A stretch of DNA of 64,000 nt, from the NCBI GenBank assembly GCA_004168015.1, contig SEYW01000001.1:62001-126000 (forward strand), written 5' to 3'. This DNA is from Methylolobus aquaticus (lineage in GTDB: Bacteria; Pseudomonadota; Gammaproteobacteria; Methylococcales; Methylococcaceae). The position numbers were made by a program, and so were the translations under genes. The stretch's first letter is position 1. Each line of letters opens with the position of its first letter. Below, piece after piece: positions 54,561-64,000 of the stretch. Below the pieces are notes generated by a model, which saw only the letters and a program-made list of their open reading frames with translations, had not been told where the DNA came from and ran no database searches.

Positions 54561-55442
54561 TCAGTCCGAATAACCGAAGCGTCTCAGCGCTGCGGCGCTG
54601 TCGGACCACCCTTCCTTAACTTTCGCCCAGAGCTGCAGATTGACCTTCTTCTCGATCATGGCTTCCAACTCGCGCCGCGCAGCGGTGCCGATCGCCTTGA
54701 GCACTTCGCCCTGCCGCCCGATGACGATGGCCTTCTGGCCTGGGCGTTCCACCCAGATGGTTGCGTGTATCGTCACCAGACCCGGGGTCTCGGTGTATGA
54801 TTCGATCTCGACGGTCAACGCGTGCGGCACTTCCTGACCGACCCGGTACAGCAGCTTTTCGCGGATCAGCTCGCTGGCAAAGAAGCGCATCGACCGATCC
54901 GTCACCTGATCGCCCGGGTATATGGGATCACCTTCCGGCATCAGTGCTATCAGGCACTGTTCCAGTGCCTCGATGTTGATGCCCTTGGTCGCAGAAATTG
55001 GGATGATCTCGTGAAACTCACGACCCTCATTGGCGCTTCCCAGAAAGGGGAGCAAGCTCGTCTTGTCGGTCACCCGGTCAATCTTATTGATCGCCAGCAG
55101 GATGGGTGCGGACACATCGGCCAGCCGTCGGCGTACGGGTTCGTCCGAAGGCTTCCAGCGTGGACCGTCGATGAGCCAGACGACCGCGTCCGCATGACTC
55201 AGCGCCGACTCGGCAGCACGGTTGAGCGCTTGATTGATGCCGCGTCGTATGCCAGCGTGGAGTCCCGGAGTGTCGATAAACACCAGCTGCGCGCGAGGTG
55301 TCGTCTTGATGCCGAGAATCCTGTGGCGTGTCGTCTGCGGTCGAGAGGAGACGATACTCAGCTTCTGCCCCACCAGACGGTTGAGCAACGTTGACTTGCC
55401 GACGTTTGGGCACCCAACCAGCGCAACGTAACCGACTTTCAT
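54561..55442 (-). CDS. era: GTPase Era
   Basis: A 293-residue Era, the GTPase needed for 16S rRNA maturation and 30S assembly. G1 is GCPNVGKSTLLN, G3 is DTPG (LVFIDTPGLH), G4 is NKID, and the C-terminal KH domain contains VIGRQGEVLKAIG with the helix for 16S binding. The ATG overlaps the rnc stop (ATGA), giving the conserved rnc-era translational coupling. Confidence 0.97.
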   Translation of the reverse strand: MKVGYVALVGCPNVGKSTLLNRLVGQKLSIVSSRPQTTRHRILGIKTTPRAQLVFIDTPGLHAGIRRGINQALNRAAESALSHADAVVWLIDGPRWKPSDEPVRRRLADVSAPILLAINKIDRVTDKTSLLPFLGSANEGREFHEIIPISATKGINIEALEQCLIALMPEGDPIYPGDQVTDRSMRFFASELIREKLLYRVGQEVPHALTVEIESYTETPGLVTIHATIWVERPGQKAIVIGRQGEVLKAIGTAARRELEAMIEKKVNLQLWAKVKEGWSDSAAALRRFGYSD

Positions 55443-56131
55443 GCGGACGCCTTGGTTCCCTCGGTAAGCTGCCTCAGCATTTCCTGCGCCGCCTGTTGCT
55501 CCGCCCGCTTGCGCGAACTGCCAGTGCCGGTGGATGGCTCGGCCGACAGCGGAATCCGGCACTCAACGACGAAGCTCTGGTCGTGGGGGCGTCCCGTCAA
55601 CGACAGGAGGCGGTATTCGGGAAGATCCAGCCCCCTGGCCTGCATCAACTCCTGAAGTTGGGTCTTCGGGTCCTTTTTCCAATCGGCTACCGTAAGGCGC
55701 TCGAAGGACTCTCCAAATAGCCTCAACACCAGATCGCGGCAGACTTCATATCCCTGGTCGGTCAACACGGCGCCGATGATCGCTTCGAAAGCATCTGACA
55801 GGATCGAGTCACGCCGGAAACCGCCGCTGCGCAACTCTCCTGCCCCCAGAATCAGATAATCACCAAGCTCCAGCGTCCGCGCAATCTGGGCCAGTGAAGT
55901 CTGGTTGACCAGCGCGGCGCGGAGCCGGCTCAACACCCCCTCATCCGCGCTGGGAAAACGGTCGAACAGGGCCTGAGCGATCACGAAACCGACGACCGAA
56001 TCGCCAAGGAACTCCAGTCGTTCATTATTGATGCCGCCTGCGCTGCGATGCGTCAGCGCCGACCGCAGCAGCCTGGGGTCGGTGAAGCGCAAGCCCAGTT
56101 TCTGGGCCAGCAAGTCTTCGGGGTGCCTCAT
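55439..56131 (-). CDS. rnc: Ribonuclease III
   Basis: A 230-residue RNase III that cleaves double-stranded RNA such as the rRNA precursors. The catalytic signature NNERLEFLGDSVVG is near residue 37, the second acidic pair falls in SDAFEAIIGAV, and the C-terminal dsRNA-binding domain (KTQLQELMQARG, GTGSSRKRAEQQAAQ) is complete. It is coupled to DUF4845 upstream and to era downstream by four-base overlaps. Confidence 0.97.
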   Translation of the reverse strand: MRHPEDLLAQKLGLRFTDPRLLRSALTHRSAGGINNERLEFLGDSVVGFVIAQALFDRFPSADEGVLSRLRAALVNQTSLAQIARTLELGDYLILGAGELRSGGFRRDSILSDAFEAIIGAVLTDQGYEVCRDLVLRLFGESFERLTVADWKKDPKTQLQELMQARGLDLPEYRLLSLTGRPHDQSFVVECRIPLSAEPSTGTGSSRKRAEQQAAQEMLRQLTEGTKASA

Positions 56132-56547
56132 GGCTTCAGTTCGATGACGACCACGTCATCGAAGCGCGCGACCACATCGAGATTGCCCAGCACGTGCCGT
56201 ACGACGTCGTATTGCAACCTCAGTTTCAGGTTCTTGTCGTCCCTTTCGAGCTTTACGTTGCCGGTGGTGACGTCTTCGACGTTATTGATCTCCCAGCGCC
56301 GCCGCAGCAAATCGAAGATCTCTTCGCGCGACTTGTTGCCGAGATCGCGATCACTCTCCAGTGATTGCAGAGTGGAGCGGATCATGTAGTGCTCGAAGTA
56401 GATCGGCGCCACCCTGACCAAGACCACGGCGCATAGTCCGAGGAACCCCAACAAGAGCAGAAAGCTGATCAGCGTCATGCCGCCCTGCACGGTACGCGCA
56501 GACGCGAGATGACGGCGTTGTGAGTCGGCTCGCGTCACGGCGGTCAC
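56128..56547 (-). CDS. DUF4845 family membrane protein
   Basis: A 139-residue protein with one TM helix (LISFLLLLGFLGLCAVVLV, about residues 25-44) preceded by GGMT, a pilin-like N-terminal pattern, and a small extracytoplasmic domain (VRVAPIYFEHYMIRSTLQSL and later LKLRLQYDVVRHVLGNLDVVA). DUF4845 proteins are regularly found between lepB and rnc in gammaproteobacteria, and their function is unknown. It overlaps lepB and rnc by four bases each, so it is fully embedded in the operon. Confidence 0.88.
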   Translation of the reverse strand: MTAVTRADSQRRHLASARTVQGGMTLISFLLLLGFLGLCAVVLVRVAPIYFEHYMIRSTLQSLESDRDLGNKSREEIFDLLRRRWEINNVEDVTTGNVKLERDDKNLKLRLQYDVVRHVLGNLDVVARFDDVVVIELKP

Positions 56548-57320
56548 TGCAGGCTATCACCCAAACGATCCAGAGCCACGCCGTGGTTGTCCCAATCCCA
56601 GTTCATCCAGATCAGAAAGGCCTTACCGACCAGATTGGCTTCCGGTACCGTACCCCAGTAGCGACTGTCATTGCTGTTGTCGCGATTGTCGCCCATGACG
56701 AAGTACTGCCCCTCCGGCACTCGAAACTCCCCCTGGACGCCGGGCTGACCCTCGCGAATCAGAATATCGTGCGTCACGCCGGTCAGGTCTTCGTTCAGCA
56801 GTGCGGCACCGCTCATGCTGGTGCCCTGACCCACCCCGACGTATTCGCCGAGGCGCGTCTGCGGAACCGCCTTTCCATTGAGGTAAAGCTGCTTGTTGTA
56901 GTAAGCGATACGGTCACCGGGCAAGCCGATGACGCGCTTGATGTAGTCGACCGAAGGATCCTGCGGAAACTTGAAGACGACGATGTCACCGCGACTCGGC
57001 TCGCCCATTGCGAACACCTTAGTTCCGAGCACCGGGAGCCGGATTCCGTAAGTGAACTTGTTGACCAGAATGAAATCGCCGATCAGCAAGGTCGGCATCA
57101 TTGATCCGGACGGAATCCGAAAGGGCTCGACGATAAACGATCGCAGCACCAGTACGACGAACAGTACCGGGAAGAAGGAGTGCGCATATTCAACCAGCAA
57201 AGGTTCCTTGTCATCGCTCGTGGGAGCGCCACCCCATCGCTGCCACAGCAGATAGCCACCCCAGATCACGCCGCTCGCCAGTGTCGCGACAACCAGCACG
57301 AACTCAAAATCGACATCCAT
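56544..57320 (-). CDS. lepB: Signal peptidase I
   Basis: A 258-residue leader peptidase. Two N-terminal TM segments anchor it; the catalytic Ser is in FRIPSGSMMPTLLIGDF and the general-base Lys in DYIKRVIGLPGD. The C-terminal box GDNRDNSNDSRYWG is also complete. It removes signal peptides of exported proteins at the periplasmic face. lepA lies directly upstream (13 bases). Confidence 0.97.
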   Translation of the reverse strand: MDVDFEFVLVVATLASGVIWGGYLLWQRWGGAPTSDDKEPLLVEYAHSFFPVLFVVLVLRSFIVEPFRIPSGSMMPTLLIGDFILVNKFTYGIRLPVLGTKVFAMGEPSRGDIVVFKFPQDPSVDYIKRVIGLPGDRIAYYNKQLYLNGKAVPQTRLGEYVGVGQGTSMSGAALLNEDLTGVTHDILIREGQPGVQGEFRVPEGQYFVMGDNRDNSNDSRYWGTVPEANLVGKAFLIWMNWDWDNHGVALDRLGDSLQ

Positions 57321-57333
57321 CGCGCGCGTCCCC

Positions 57334-59139
<1,806 letters not shown>

Positions 59140-59143
59140 GCAG

Positions 59144-60601
59144 TCATTCCTTGATCTTCATCGGCAGAAACAGCGAGTTGCCGCCCCTCAGCACGAGCAC
59201 GGCCACCGTCTTGCCCTTGGCGAGTCCCTTCGCAAGGTCCTGCAGATGGGCGACGTCCCTTACCGACTGGTCCTGCAGGCGCTGGATCACGTCTCCCTTC
59301 CGCAAACCCGCCTCGAAAGCCGGCGAGCGCTGCACGACATCGGTGACCAGTACGCCGAACTTCGTCACTTCGAGCTGTTCGCGCATTTCTGCGGTGAGGT
59401 TGGCCACGCGCACACCCAAGCGGCTCACCATTTGCCCTTCGAGTTCGCCCTTGGCGAGCACGGGCTCGTCGTCATCGGTCGGTAACGCACCAATCTTGAC
59501 CACCAGTTCCTTATTGGCACCCTCGCGCAACACCTTCAATGTTGCCGTCTCGCCGATCTTGGTCATACCCACCAGAGGGGGCAATGCGCTCGAGTTGGTA
59601 ATTTCGGTCCCGTTGTAGGCAAGGATGATGTCGCCGACCTGAATCCCGGCGGCCTCAGCAGGGCTCTTGGGCAGGATCTTGGCGACGAGCGCCCCCTGCG
59701 GCTTCTTCATACCGAAGGATTCCGCCAGTTCCCGGTTCACGTCCTGAATGTTCACGCCGAGCCAGCCGCGTGACACCTTGCCAGCGGATTTGAGCTGGGC
59801 CACGACCTGCGTGGCGACTTCCGTCGGGATCGCGAAGGAAAGCCCCATGAAGCCGCCGGTGCGACTGTAGATCTGCGAATTCACGCCGACGACCTCACCG
59901 TTAAGGTTGAACAGAGGGCCACCGGAATTTCCGGGATTAATCGCAACGTCGGTCTGAATGAAGGGCACGTAATTGTCGCTCGGCAGACTGCGACCCTTCG
60001 CGCTGACAATGCCGGCCGTCGCCGAGTGCTCGAAACCGAATGGAGAGCCAATGGCCAGCACCCATTCCCCCACCTTCAATGCCTCGGAGGAACCGAGCTT
60101 TACGGTGGGCAAGTCAACGGCATCGATCTTCAGCAGCGCGATGTCGCTTCGCTTGTCTGAACCGACCAGCTTGGCGACGAGTTCGCGACGATCCTGAAGC
60201 CGCACAATGATTTCGTCGGCGCCCTTTACGACGTGATGGTTGGTCACGACATAACCATCCGAGGACAGAATGAATCCCGAGCCCAGGGATTGGGCCTCGC
60301 TGGGTTCACCGCCACCGCCACCACCACCGCCACCGCCCTCGCCAAAGTAGCGCTTCAGAAAATCGTCAAAAGGGGTGCCCTCGGGAATTTCCATGCCCTC
60401 TGGGAGCTGAGGCTCGGACGCGGCAACCTTTTGCGTAGTGCTGATATTGACAACCGCCGCATTGTTTCGCTCGACCAGCTCCGTAAAGTCCGGAAGCTGC
60501 GCTAACGCGTTGTTCGACAGCCAGAGCGACAATCCCATGCCGACCACCATGAGACGGACGACGCGAGGCACCTCGACGCAAAAATGAGGCATGATCTTCA
60601 T
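59144..60601 (-). CDS. mucD: Periplasmic serine protease MucD (DegP/HtrA family)
   Basis: A 485-residue Do-type protease with a signal peptide, the trypsin-like domain (His in [11 protein letters not shown], Asp in [10 protein letters not shown], Ser in GNSGGPLFN) and two PDZ domains (about residues 280-370 and 395-480). It degrades misfolded envelope proteins, is part of the sigma-E response, and lies directly after rseC in the rpoE cluster. An uninterrupted run of about ten Gly ([16 protein letters not shown]) sits in the linker before the protease core. Confidence 0.95.
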   Translation of the reverse strand: MKIMPHFCVEVPRVVRLMVVGMGLSLWLSNNALAQLPDFTELVERNNAAVVNISTTQKVAASEPQLPEGMEIPEGTPFDDFLKRYFGEGGGGGGGGGGEPSEAQSLGSGFILSSDGYVVTNHHVVKGADEIIVRLQDRRELVAKLVGSDKRSDIALLKIDAVDLPTVKLGSSEALKVGEWVLAIGSPFGFEHSATAGIVSAKGRSLPSDNYVPFIQTDVAINPGNSGGPLFNLNGEVVGVNSQIYSRTGGFMGLSFAIPTEVATQVVAQLKSAGKVSRGWLGVNIQDVNRELAESFGMKKPQGALVAKILPKSPAEAAGIQVGDIILAYNGTEITNSSALPPLVGMTKIGETATLKVLREGANKELVVKIGALPTDDDEPVLAKGELEGQMVSRLGVRVANLTAEMREQLEVTKFGVLVTDVVQRSPAFEAGLRKGDVIQRLQDQSVRDVAHLQDLAKGLAKGKTVAVLVLRGGNSLFLPMKIKE

Positions 60602-60641
60602 GGAAAACCCTGAGAAGAAAAAGATGACTGACCCGACATAC

Positions 60642-61067
60642 TCAGGTCACGAGACGCCGGGAAATAACCGGCGCCGAGGCCAGTGATTCGATGAAACCCC
60701 ATTTCTTGGCTGCCCACAAGCCCAGCGAAAAGGCAAGCGCACCTCCACTTAGCCCGCCGAAATCGACCGCCGAGGGCCAGATCCTGCCCACGGCGAAGTG
60801 GCCAACGGAAGCTCCGATGAACAGCGCCAGCAGCGACCCCAGGTAAAAGACTCCGGCCGCAAACATGGTGCGACGGGCCGAAAGACTTACGACGACATGA
60901 TCTCCCAGCTGCAGCTCGAACTCTGGTTTACGAATGGTGAGCTTGCGCGAAATCCGCTCACTGCCCGCAGCGCAGCGGGTCTGACAACCGCCGCATGCGT
61001 CTGCAGCACCGAGTTCAACGACGCACGAATCGCCGTCGACCGCAACGATGATACCGACTTCCTCCAC
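60642..61067 (-). CDS. rseC: RseC/MucC-family sigma-E modulator
   Basis: A 141-residue RseC protein: a cysteine-containing N-terminal domain (ADACGGCQTRC, Cys25, Cys28, Cys32) and two TM helices (FAAGVFYLGSLLALFIGASVG and LSGGALAFSLGLWAAKKWG). RseC/MucC proteins influence the sigma-E and SoxR reduction systems; the mechanism is unclear. It lies between rseB and mucD, as in Pseudomonas-type algT-mucABCD. Confidence 0.9.
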   Translation of the reverse strand: MEEVGIIVAVDGDSCVVELGAADACGGCQTRCAAGSERISRKLTIRKPEFELQLGDHVVVSLSARRTMFAAGVFYLGSLLALFIGASVGHFAVGRIWPSAVDFGGLSGGALAFSLGLWAAKKWGFIESLASAPVISRRLVT

Positions 61068-61099
61068 CGTAAGGCAGCTACAGGGCTCGACCGCCGCCG

Positions 61100-62113
61100 T
61101 CAGTCGGCTGACGCGCCACGATGCCGTATGCCATTCGCGATAGCCTGCGCGGTTCTTGCCGGAATTTCACCGATTGCGGTCACGAGAAAGTCGTCGATCT
61201 TGCGAGAAAAGGAGTGAATCGCGCCCGATGCCGTGGGTTGGCCAACTACCAGCTTCTCACCGACCTCGTCGAAATAGACCGAGACCGAGGTCAGACCATC
61301 GCTGAGCAACAGATGTTCGACAGGCCGGTTCATCGCCCCGTTTCTAATCCGACGAAATGACGCGATCTGAAAACCGACCGGAACTCCATGCAGGGTCCAT
61401 CGCAATGAATCGATCGGCAGGCCCACTTGTTCTCGAGTCTCCCAGTCGTTTGGCCCTGTTTTCGTCGAGGGCTCAAGCTGCTCGGCAGACACGGGCGTCG
61501 CAAGGTCCAACGACGAAAAAACCATCTGCTCCACCACGGTATCCGTACCATCGATGATTTCGACCTTGAGAGGCAGATTGGAAGAGGAATCGACCCATAC
61601 GCGCCGTCCGTAGCGCATGTCATCCCTCGCGATAATGGCAACGGCTTGCGCATCCCGCTGGGCAATGCGATCCCGTCCGCCCAGGATGAACATGTAGTTC
61701 GGACGAAGTTGTTGGAAGTTAGCCGGCAAATCGAACAAATCTCGCCCGGCCGTCTTCGTCTCGACCAACACGGTGCGGCTGTCATGGAGGTAACATCGAA
61801 CTTCCTGTCCTTGCCGGATTACCTCGCGCATAGGCCCGCTGAGCGATACGAGCCGCTCATGCTCCACTCCGTTGCTGACCGCGTGAACGAATTCGATGTG
61901 TTCGACTTTGTTATCGCGGGAATACGCAATTATGCCGCGATATTGCAATTCGCTCATCGCCGTCCGCATCTTTTCCAGCAGCGCGACGGCGACATCGGCC
62001 TCGTCCCCGCCCTGTGTCAGATCTGTCGCCAAAGCCTGGAGACAGCATGCCATCGCAAGGAAACCCAGGGACCAGCGGCGGAGCCGTGTCGCCGCGAGGA
62101 ACAAGCGGATCAC
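61100..62113 (-). CDS. rseB: Sigma-E regulatory protein RseB/MucB
   Basis: A 337-residue periplasmic protein with a signal peptide. The N-terminal LolA-like domain (RTAMSELQYRGIIAYSRDNKVEHIEFVH split by conserved residues) and the C-terminal domain (LLSDGLTSVSVYFDEVGE and VTAIGEIPARTAQAIANGI) are those of RseB/MucB. It binds the periplasmic part of RseA and shields it from proteolysis until LPS or porin intermediates are sensed. rseA ends six bases upstream. Confidence 0.93.
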   Translation of the reverse strand: MIRLFLAATRLRRWSLGFLAMACCLQALATDLTQGGDEADVAVALLEKMRTAMSELQYRGIIAYSRDNKVEHIEFVHAVSNGVEHERLVSLSGPMREVIRQGQEVRCYLHDSRTVLVETKTAGRDLFDLPANFQQLRPNYMFILGGRDRIAQRDAQAVAIIARDDMRYGRRVWVDSSSNLPLKVEIIDGTDTVVEQMVFSSLDLATPVSAEQLEPSTKTGPNDWETREQVGLPIDSLRWTLHGVPVGFQIASFRRIRNGAMNRPVEHLLLSDGLTSVSVYFDEVGEKLVVGQPTASGAIHSFSRKIDDFLVTAIGEIPARTAQAIANGIRHRGASAD

Positions 62114-62118
62114 GCTAA

Positions 62119-62613
62119 CTACCGGCCTGCTCTGTCGCTACTGACCACACGCAAATAGGGCATCAGGCCACCATTGGCCGCGAGGTAGGCCGTTTCGTTG
62201 TGTGTCACCAGATAGTCATGCAACTGGGCTGTCGAGGCGGGGTCCGTGGAGGCCACAGTCATCGGGTTCGCTTCCCGCTCCTGCAGTACCGAACCGCCCA
62301 CAAATACGGCCAAACCGGCCAGTGTGGCCGCTAGCGCAAGCGTAATCGCCTGATCACTCACGCGCTTCCGCCAGTCGGGGACCACAATCGCAGGTTCGTC
62401 TTCTATCGCCGAGTGCACGCGCGATACGAAGTCCGCATCAGCAATCACAGGTTTTCGCGAGCGCAACACTTCTTTCGCGAGAAGGAAGCGGGAAAATTTT
62501 GCGGCATCTTCCGCGCTCGATTCCAGCCCTTTCATGAGCTTCATTGCCGCCGCCACATCCATCTGATCATCGACCAGCAGCGACAGTTTTTCGGGCATGT
62601 CATCTCTCTTCAT
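62119..62613 (-). CDS. rseA: Anti-sigma-E factor RseA/MucA
   Basis: A 164-residue single-pass anti-sigma factor. The cytoplasmic domain (KLSLLVDDQMDVAAAMKLMKG) would bind RpoE; the TM helix is near residues 95-115 (ALAATLAGLAVFVGGSVL); the periplasmic part ends LMPYLRVVSSD. ATG 62613 is used because AGGGTG precedes it inside the rpoE stop region; ATG 62598 (MPEKLS) is equally family-like. It should be degraded stepwise by DegS and RseP under envelope stress. Confidence 0.9.
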   Translation of the reverse strand: MKRDDMPEKLSLLVDDQMDVAAAMKLMKGLESSAEDAAKFSRFLLAKEVLRSRKPVIADADFVSRVHSAIEDEPAIVVPDWRKRVSDQAITLALAATLAGLAVFVGGSVLQEREANPMTVASTDPASTAQLHDYLVTHNETAYLAANGGLMPYLRVVSSDRAGR

Positions 62614-62618
62614 TGCAA

Positions 62619-63191
62619 TCACCCTAATACAGTTTGCATTTTTTTGTCGATGGCTTCGCGAGCTCGAAAAATACGCGACCTGACCGTTCCAACGGGACAC
62701 TCCATGACAGATGCGATCTCTTCGTAGCTAAGCCCATCGAACTCACGCAGGGTTATGGCAACTCTGAGTTCTTCCGGAAGTTCGTCAAGCGCCGATTGTA
62801 TCACGGAAGCCAACTCGTTACTCAGGGCCAAGCCCTCGGGCGTCTCCAGATCCTTTAGACGCGAGGCGCTCTCGAATTGTTCCGCCGCATCGATGTCGAT
62901 TTCGTCGTCTGTAGGACGGCGAGCTCGCATTGCCAAGTGATTCTTTGCGGTATTGATCGCGATCCGGTAGAGCCAGGTGTAGAACGCGCTTTCACCACGA
63001 AAACTCGGTAGGGCACGGTAGGCTTTGATGAAAGATTCTTGGGCGACGTCAAGCGCTTCGTCGGCATCCTTGACGTAGCGATTGATCAGTTGCGTGATCT
63101 TATATTGGTACTTCCTGACCAGACTGTCGAAAGCCTTCTTGTCACCCTTCTGTACGCGTCGGACCAGTTCTTCATCCAGGAGTTCGTTCAT
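62619..63191 (-). CDS. rpoE: RNA polymerase sigma-E factor (AlgU/RpoE)
   Basis: A 190-residue ECF sigma factor of the RpoE/AlgU group. Region 2 is DADEALDVAQESFIKAYRAL with SAFYTWLYRIAINTAKNHL for -10 recognition; region 4 is LREFDGLSYEEIASVMECPVGTVRSRIFRARE. It heads the operon rpoE-rseA-rseB-rseC-mucD. A sigma-E self-activating promoter is expected upstream but was not found with a clear match in the 250 bases before the ATG. nadB diverges on the other strand. Confidence 0.96.
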   Translation of the reverse strand: MNELLDEELVRRVQKGDKKAFDSLVRKYQYKITQLINRYVKDADEALDVAQESFIKAYRALPSFRGESAFYTWLYRIAINTAKNHLAMRARRPTDDEIDIDAAEQFESASRLKDLETPEGLALSNELASVIQSALDELPEELRVAITLREFDGLSYEEIASVMECPVGTVRSRIFRAREAIDKKMQTVLG

Positions 63192-63440
63192 GCTTTGTTC
63201 TTTACAATGTCGGTATCCGACCCGACCACGGGGAGGGGCTGTTACTGCTCCGGTCGCCGTGCGAGCCGGCCGCCACCTCGCGCCAGGAACGCGTTCTTCG
63301 ACGGACGCTCCCGGAATGCGGATGAAGTCTGATTTGCGCCGATTATGGATTGTCGCCCCGAAGCGTTCAATCCCGCTGGCTTTTTCGGTAGCATCGTAAT
63401 CACTCTGTAACTGATCGATACTCCTGCAACGACAAGCGCG

Positions 63441-64000
63441 ATGTCTCCTTCCTTCGATGTCCTGATCATCGGCAGCGGCGCCTCCGGTCTCAGCCTGGCG
63501 CTGCGGCTGGCCGACCACTGCCGGGTCGCCGTCGTGTCGAAAGTCGCCCTCAGCGAGGGGAGCACGATCTATGCCCAGGGCGGCATCTCAGCCGTGCTCG
63601 ACGCCCGCGATTCCGTCGAGTCTCACATTCAGGACACGCTCGTCGCGGGTGCCGGACTGTGTGATCCCGAGATCGTCCGCTTGGTCGTCGAGCGCGGAAA
63701 GACATCGATCGATTGGCTGCGGCAGCGGGGGGTACCCTTTACCGAGGTGGAAAACGATCAGGGCACGTCGGAACTGCACCTGACGCGCGAGGGCGGCCAT
63801 ACCCATCGGCGCGTCGTGCATGCCGCGGACGCCACGGGCAGGGCTGTAGAAACGTCCCTGGAGCGCCACGCTCGGGCACATCCGAATATTGAGTTGTTCG
63901 AACATCACAACACCATCGACCTGATCACAACCCGCAAGCTCGGCGACGCGTCCGACCAGCGGGTCGTCGGCGCCTATGTACTGGACACGCGGCGGCAACG
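63441..64000 (+). CDS. nadB: L-aspartate oxidase, N-terminal part (runs off right edge)
   Basis: The first ~186 codons of NadB, which oxidises L-aspartate to iminoaspartate for NAD synthesis. The FAD-binding loop is DVLIIGSGASGLSLALRLAD; YAQGGISAVLD and the HTREGGHTHRRVVHAAD-like block (here HLTREGGHTHRRVVHAADATG) are the conserved substrate and flavin contacts. The reading frame is open to base 64000. Divergence from rpoE is the usual gammaproteobacterial arrangement. Confidence 0.94.
   Translation, partial: MSPSFDVLIIGSGASGLSLALRLADHCRVAVVSKVALSEGSTIYAQGGISAVLDARDSVESHIQDTLVAGAGLCDPEIVRLVVERGKTSIDWLRQRGVPFTEVENDQGTSELHLTREGGHTHRRVVHAADATGRAVETSLERHARAHPNIELFEHHNTIDLITTRKLGDASDQRVVGAYVLDTRRQ

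Noticed and set aside
63192-63440. Sigma-E autoregulatory promoter of rpoE
   Set aside because: A GAACGC element and a TCAGA element occur, but spacing and sequence do not fit GAACTT-N16-TCTGA.

Overview
The window is a piece of a high-GC gammaproteobacterial chromosome. The best lineage evidence is the block rpoE-rseA-rseB-rseC-mucD-lepA-lepB-(DUF4845)-rnc-era-recO-pdxJ with nadB divergent from rpoE, together with leuC-leuD-asd-fimV; both arrangements are typical of Gammaproteobacteria. A complete NAD-linked formate dehydrogenase operon, a SoxYZ-like carrier with its SoxH-like hydrolase (a pair usually found with PQQ alcohol dehydrogenases), a MauG-like dihaem protein and copper-handling genes suggest an aerobic, possibly methylotrophic or sulfur-oxidising organism. 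The species cannot be read from the sequence. I saw no rRNA, tRNA, CRISPR array, insertion sequence or prophage.

Layout. 1-2.3 kb: end of ispG, a small lipoprotein and an HMA-DsbD_2 membrane protein. 2.8-8.9 kb: two overlapping glycosyltransferases converge on a tight four-gene minus-strand operon (GTP cyclohydrolase II fused to a RibD-type reductase, a BchC-like dehydrogenase, a PTPS-family protein with Glu at the usual catalytic Cys position, and a methyltransferase). This is the best candidate for an undescribed pathway in the window. 9-15.4 kb: fdsGBA-fdhD-fdsD. 15.6-23.3 kb: pcm and mostly uncharacterised envelope proteins, including a PhoD-like protein that has lost several metal ligands. 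23.5-27.8 kb: a copper P1B-ATPase preceded by three or four small accessory proteins. 27.8-29.6 kb: an SbmA/BacA-type ABC protein whose ATPase site is degraded at every catalytic motif.

29.8-32.6 kb looks AT-richer than its surroundings and encodes surface-polysaccharide functions (UDP-GlcNAc 2-epimerase, SGNH hydrolase, sulfotransferase) plus the C-terminal stump of a glycosyltransferase, so it is probably a laterally acquired and eroded fragment. 33.2-35 kb holds the SoxH-like hydrolase and the SoxYZ carrier. 35-64 kb is housekeeping: glgX, tag, htpG with a near-consensus sigma-32 promoter, adk, leuCD, asd, fimV, mrcB, hemH, folE, dusA, then the pdxJ-to-rpoE block and the start of nadB.

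Many neighbours overlap by four bases (ATGA or TTGA), which suggests translational coupling: GT/GT, PTPS/methyltransferase, RibA fusion/dehydrogenase, fdsG/fdsB, recO/pdxJ, rnc/era, DUF4845/rnc and lepB/DUF4845. All functional assignments rest on motifs and gene order read by eye; no database search was run.
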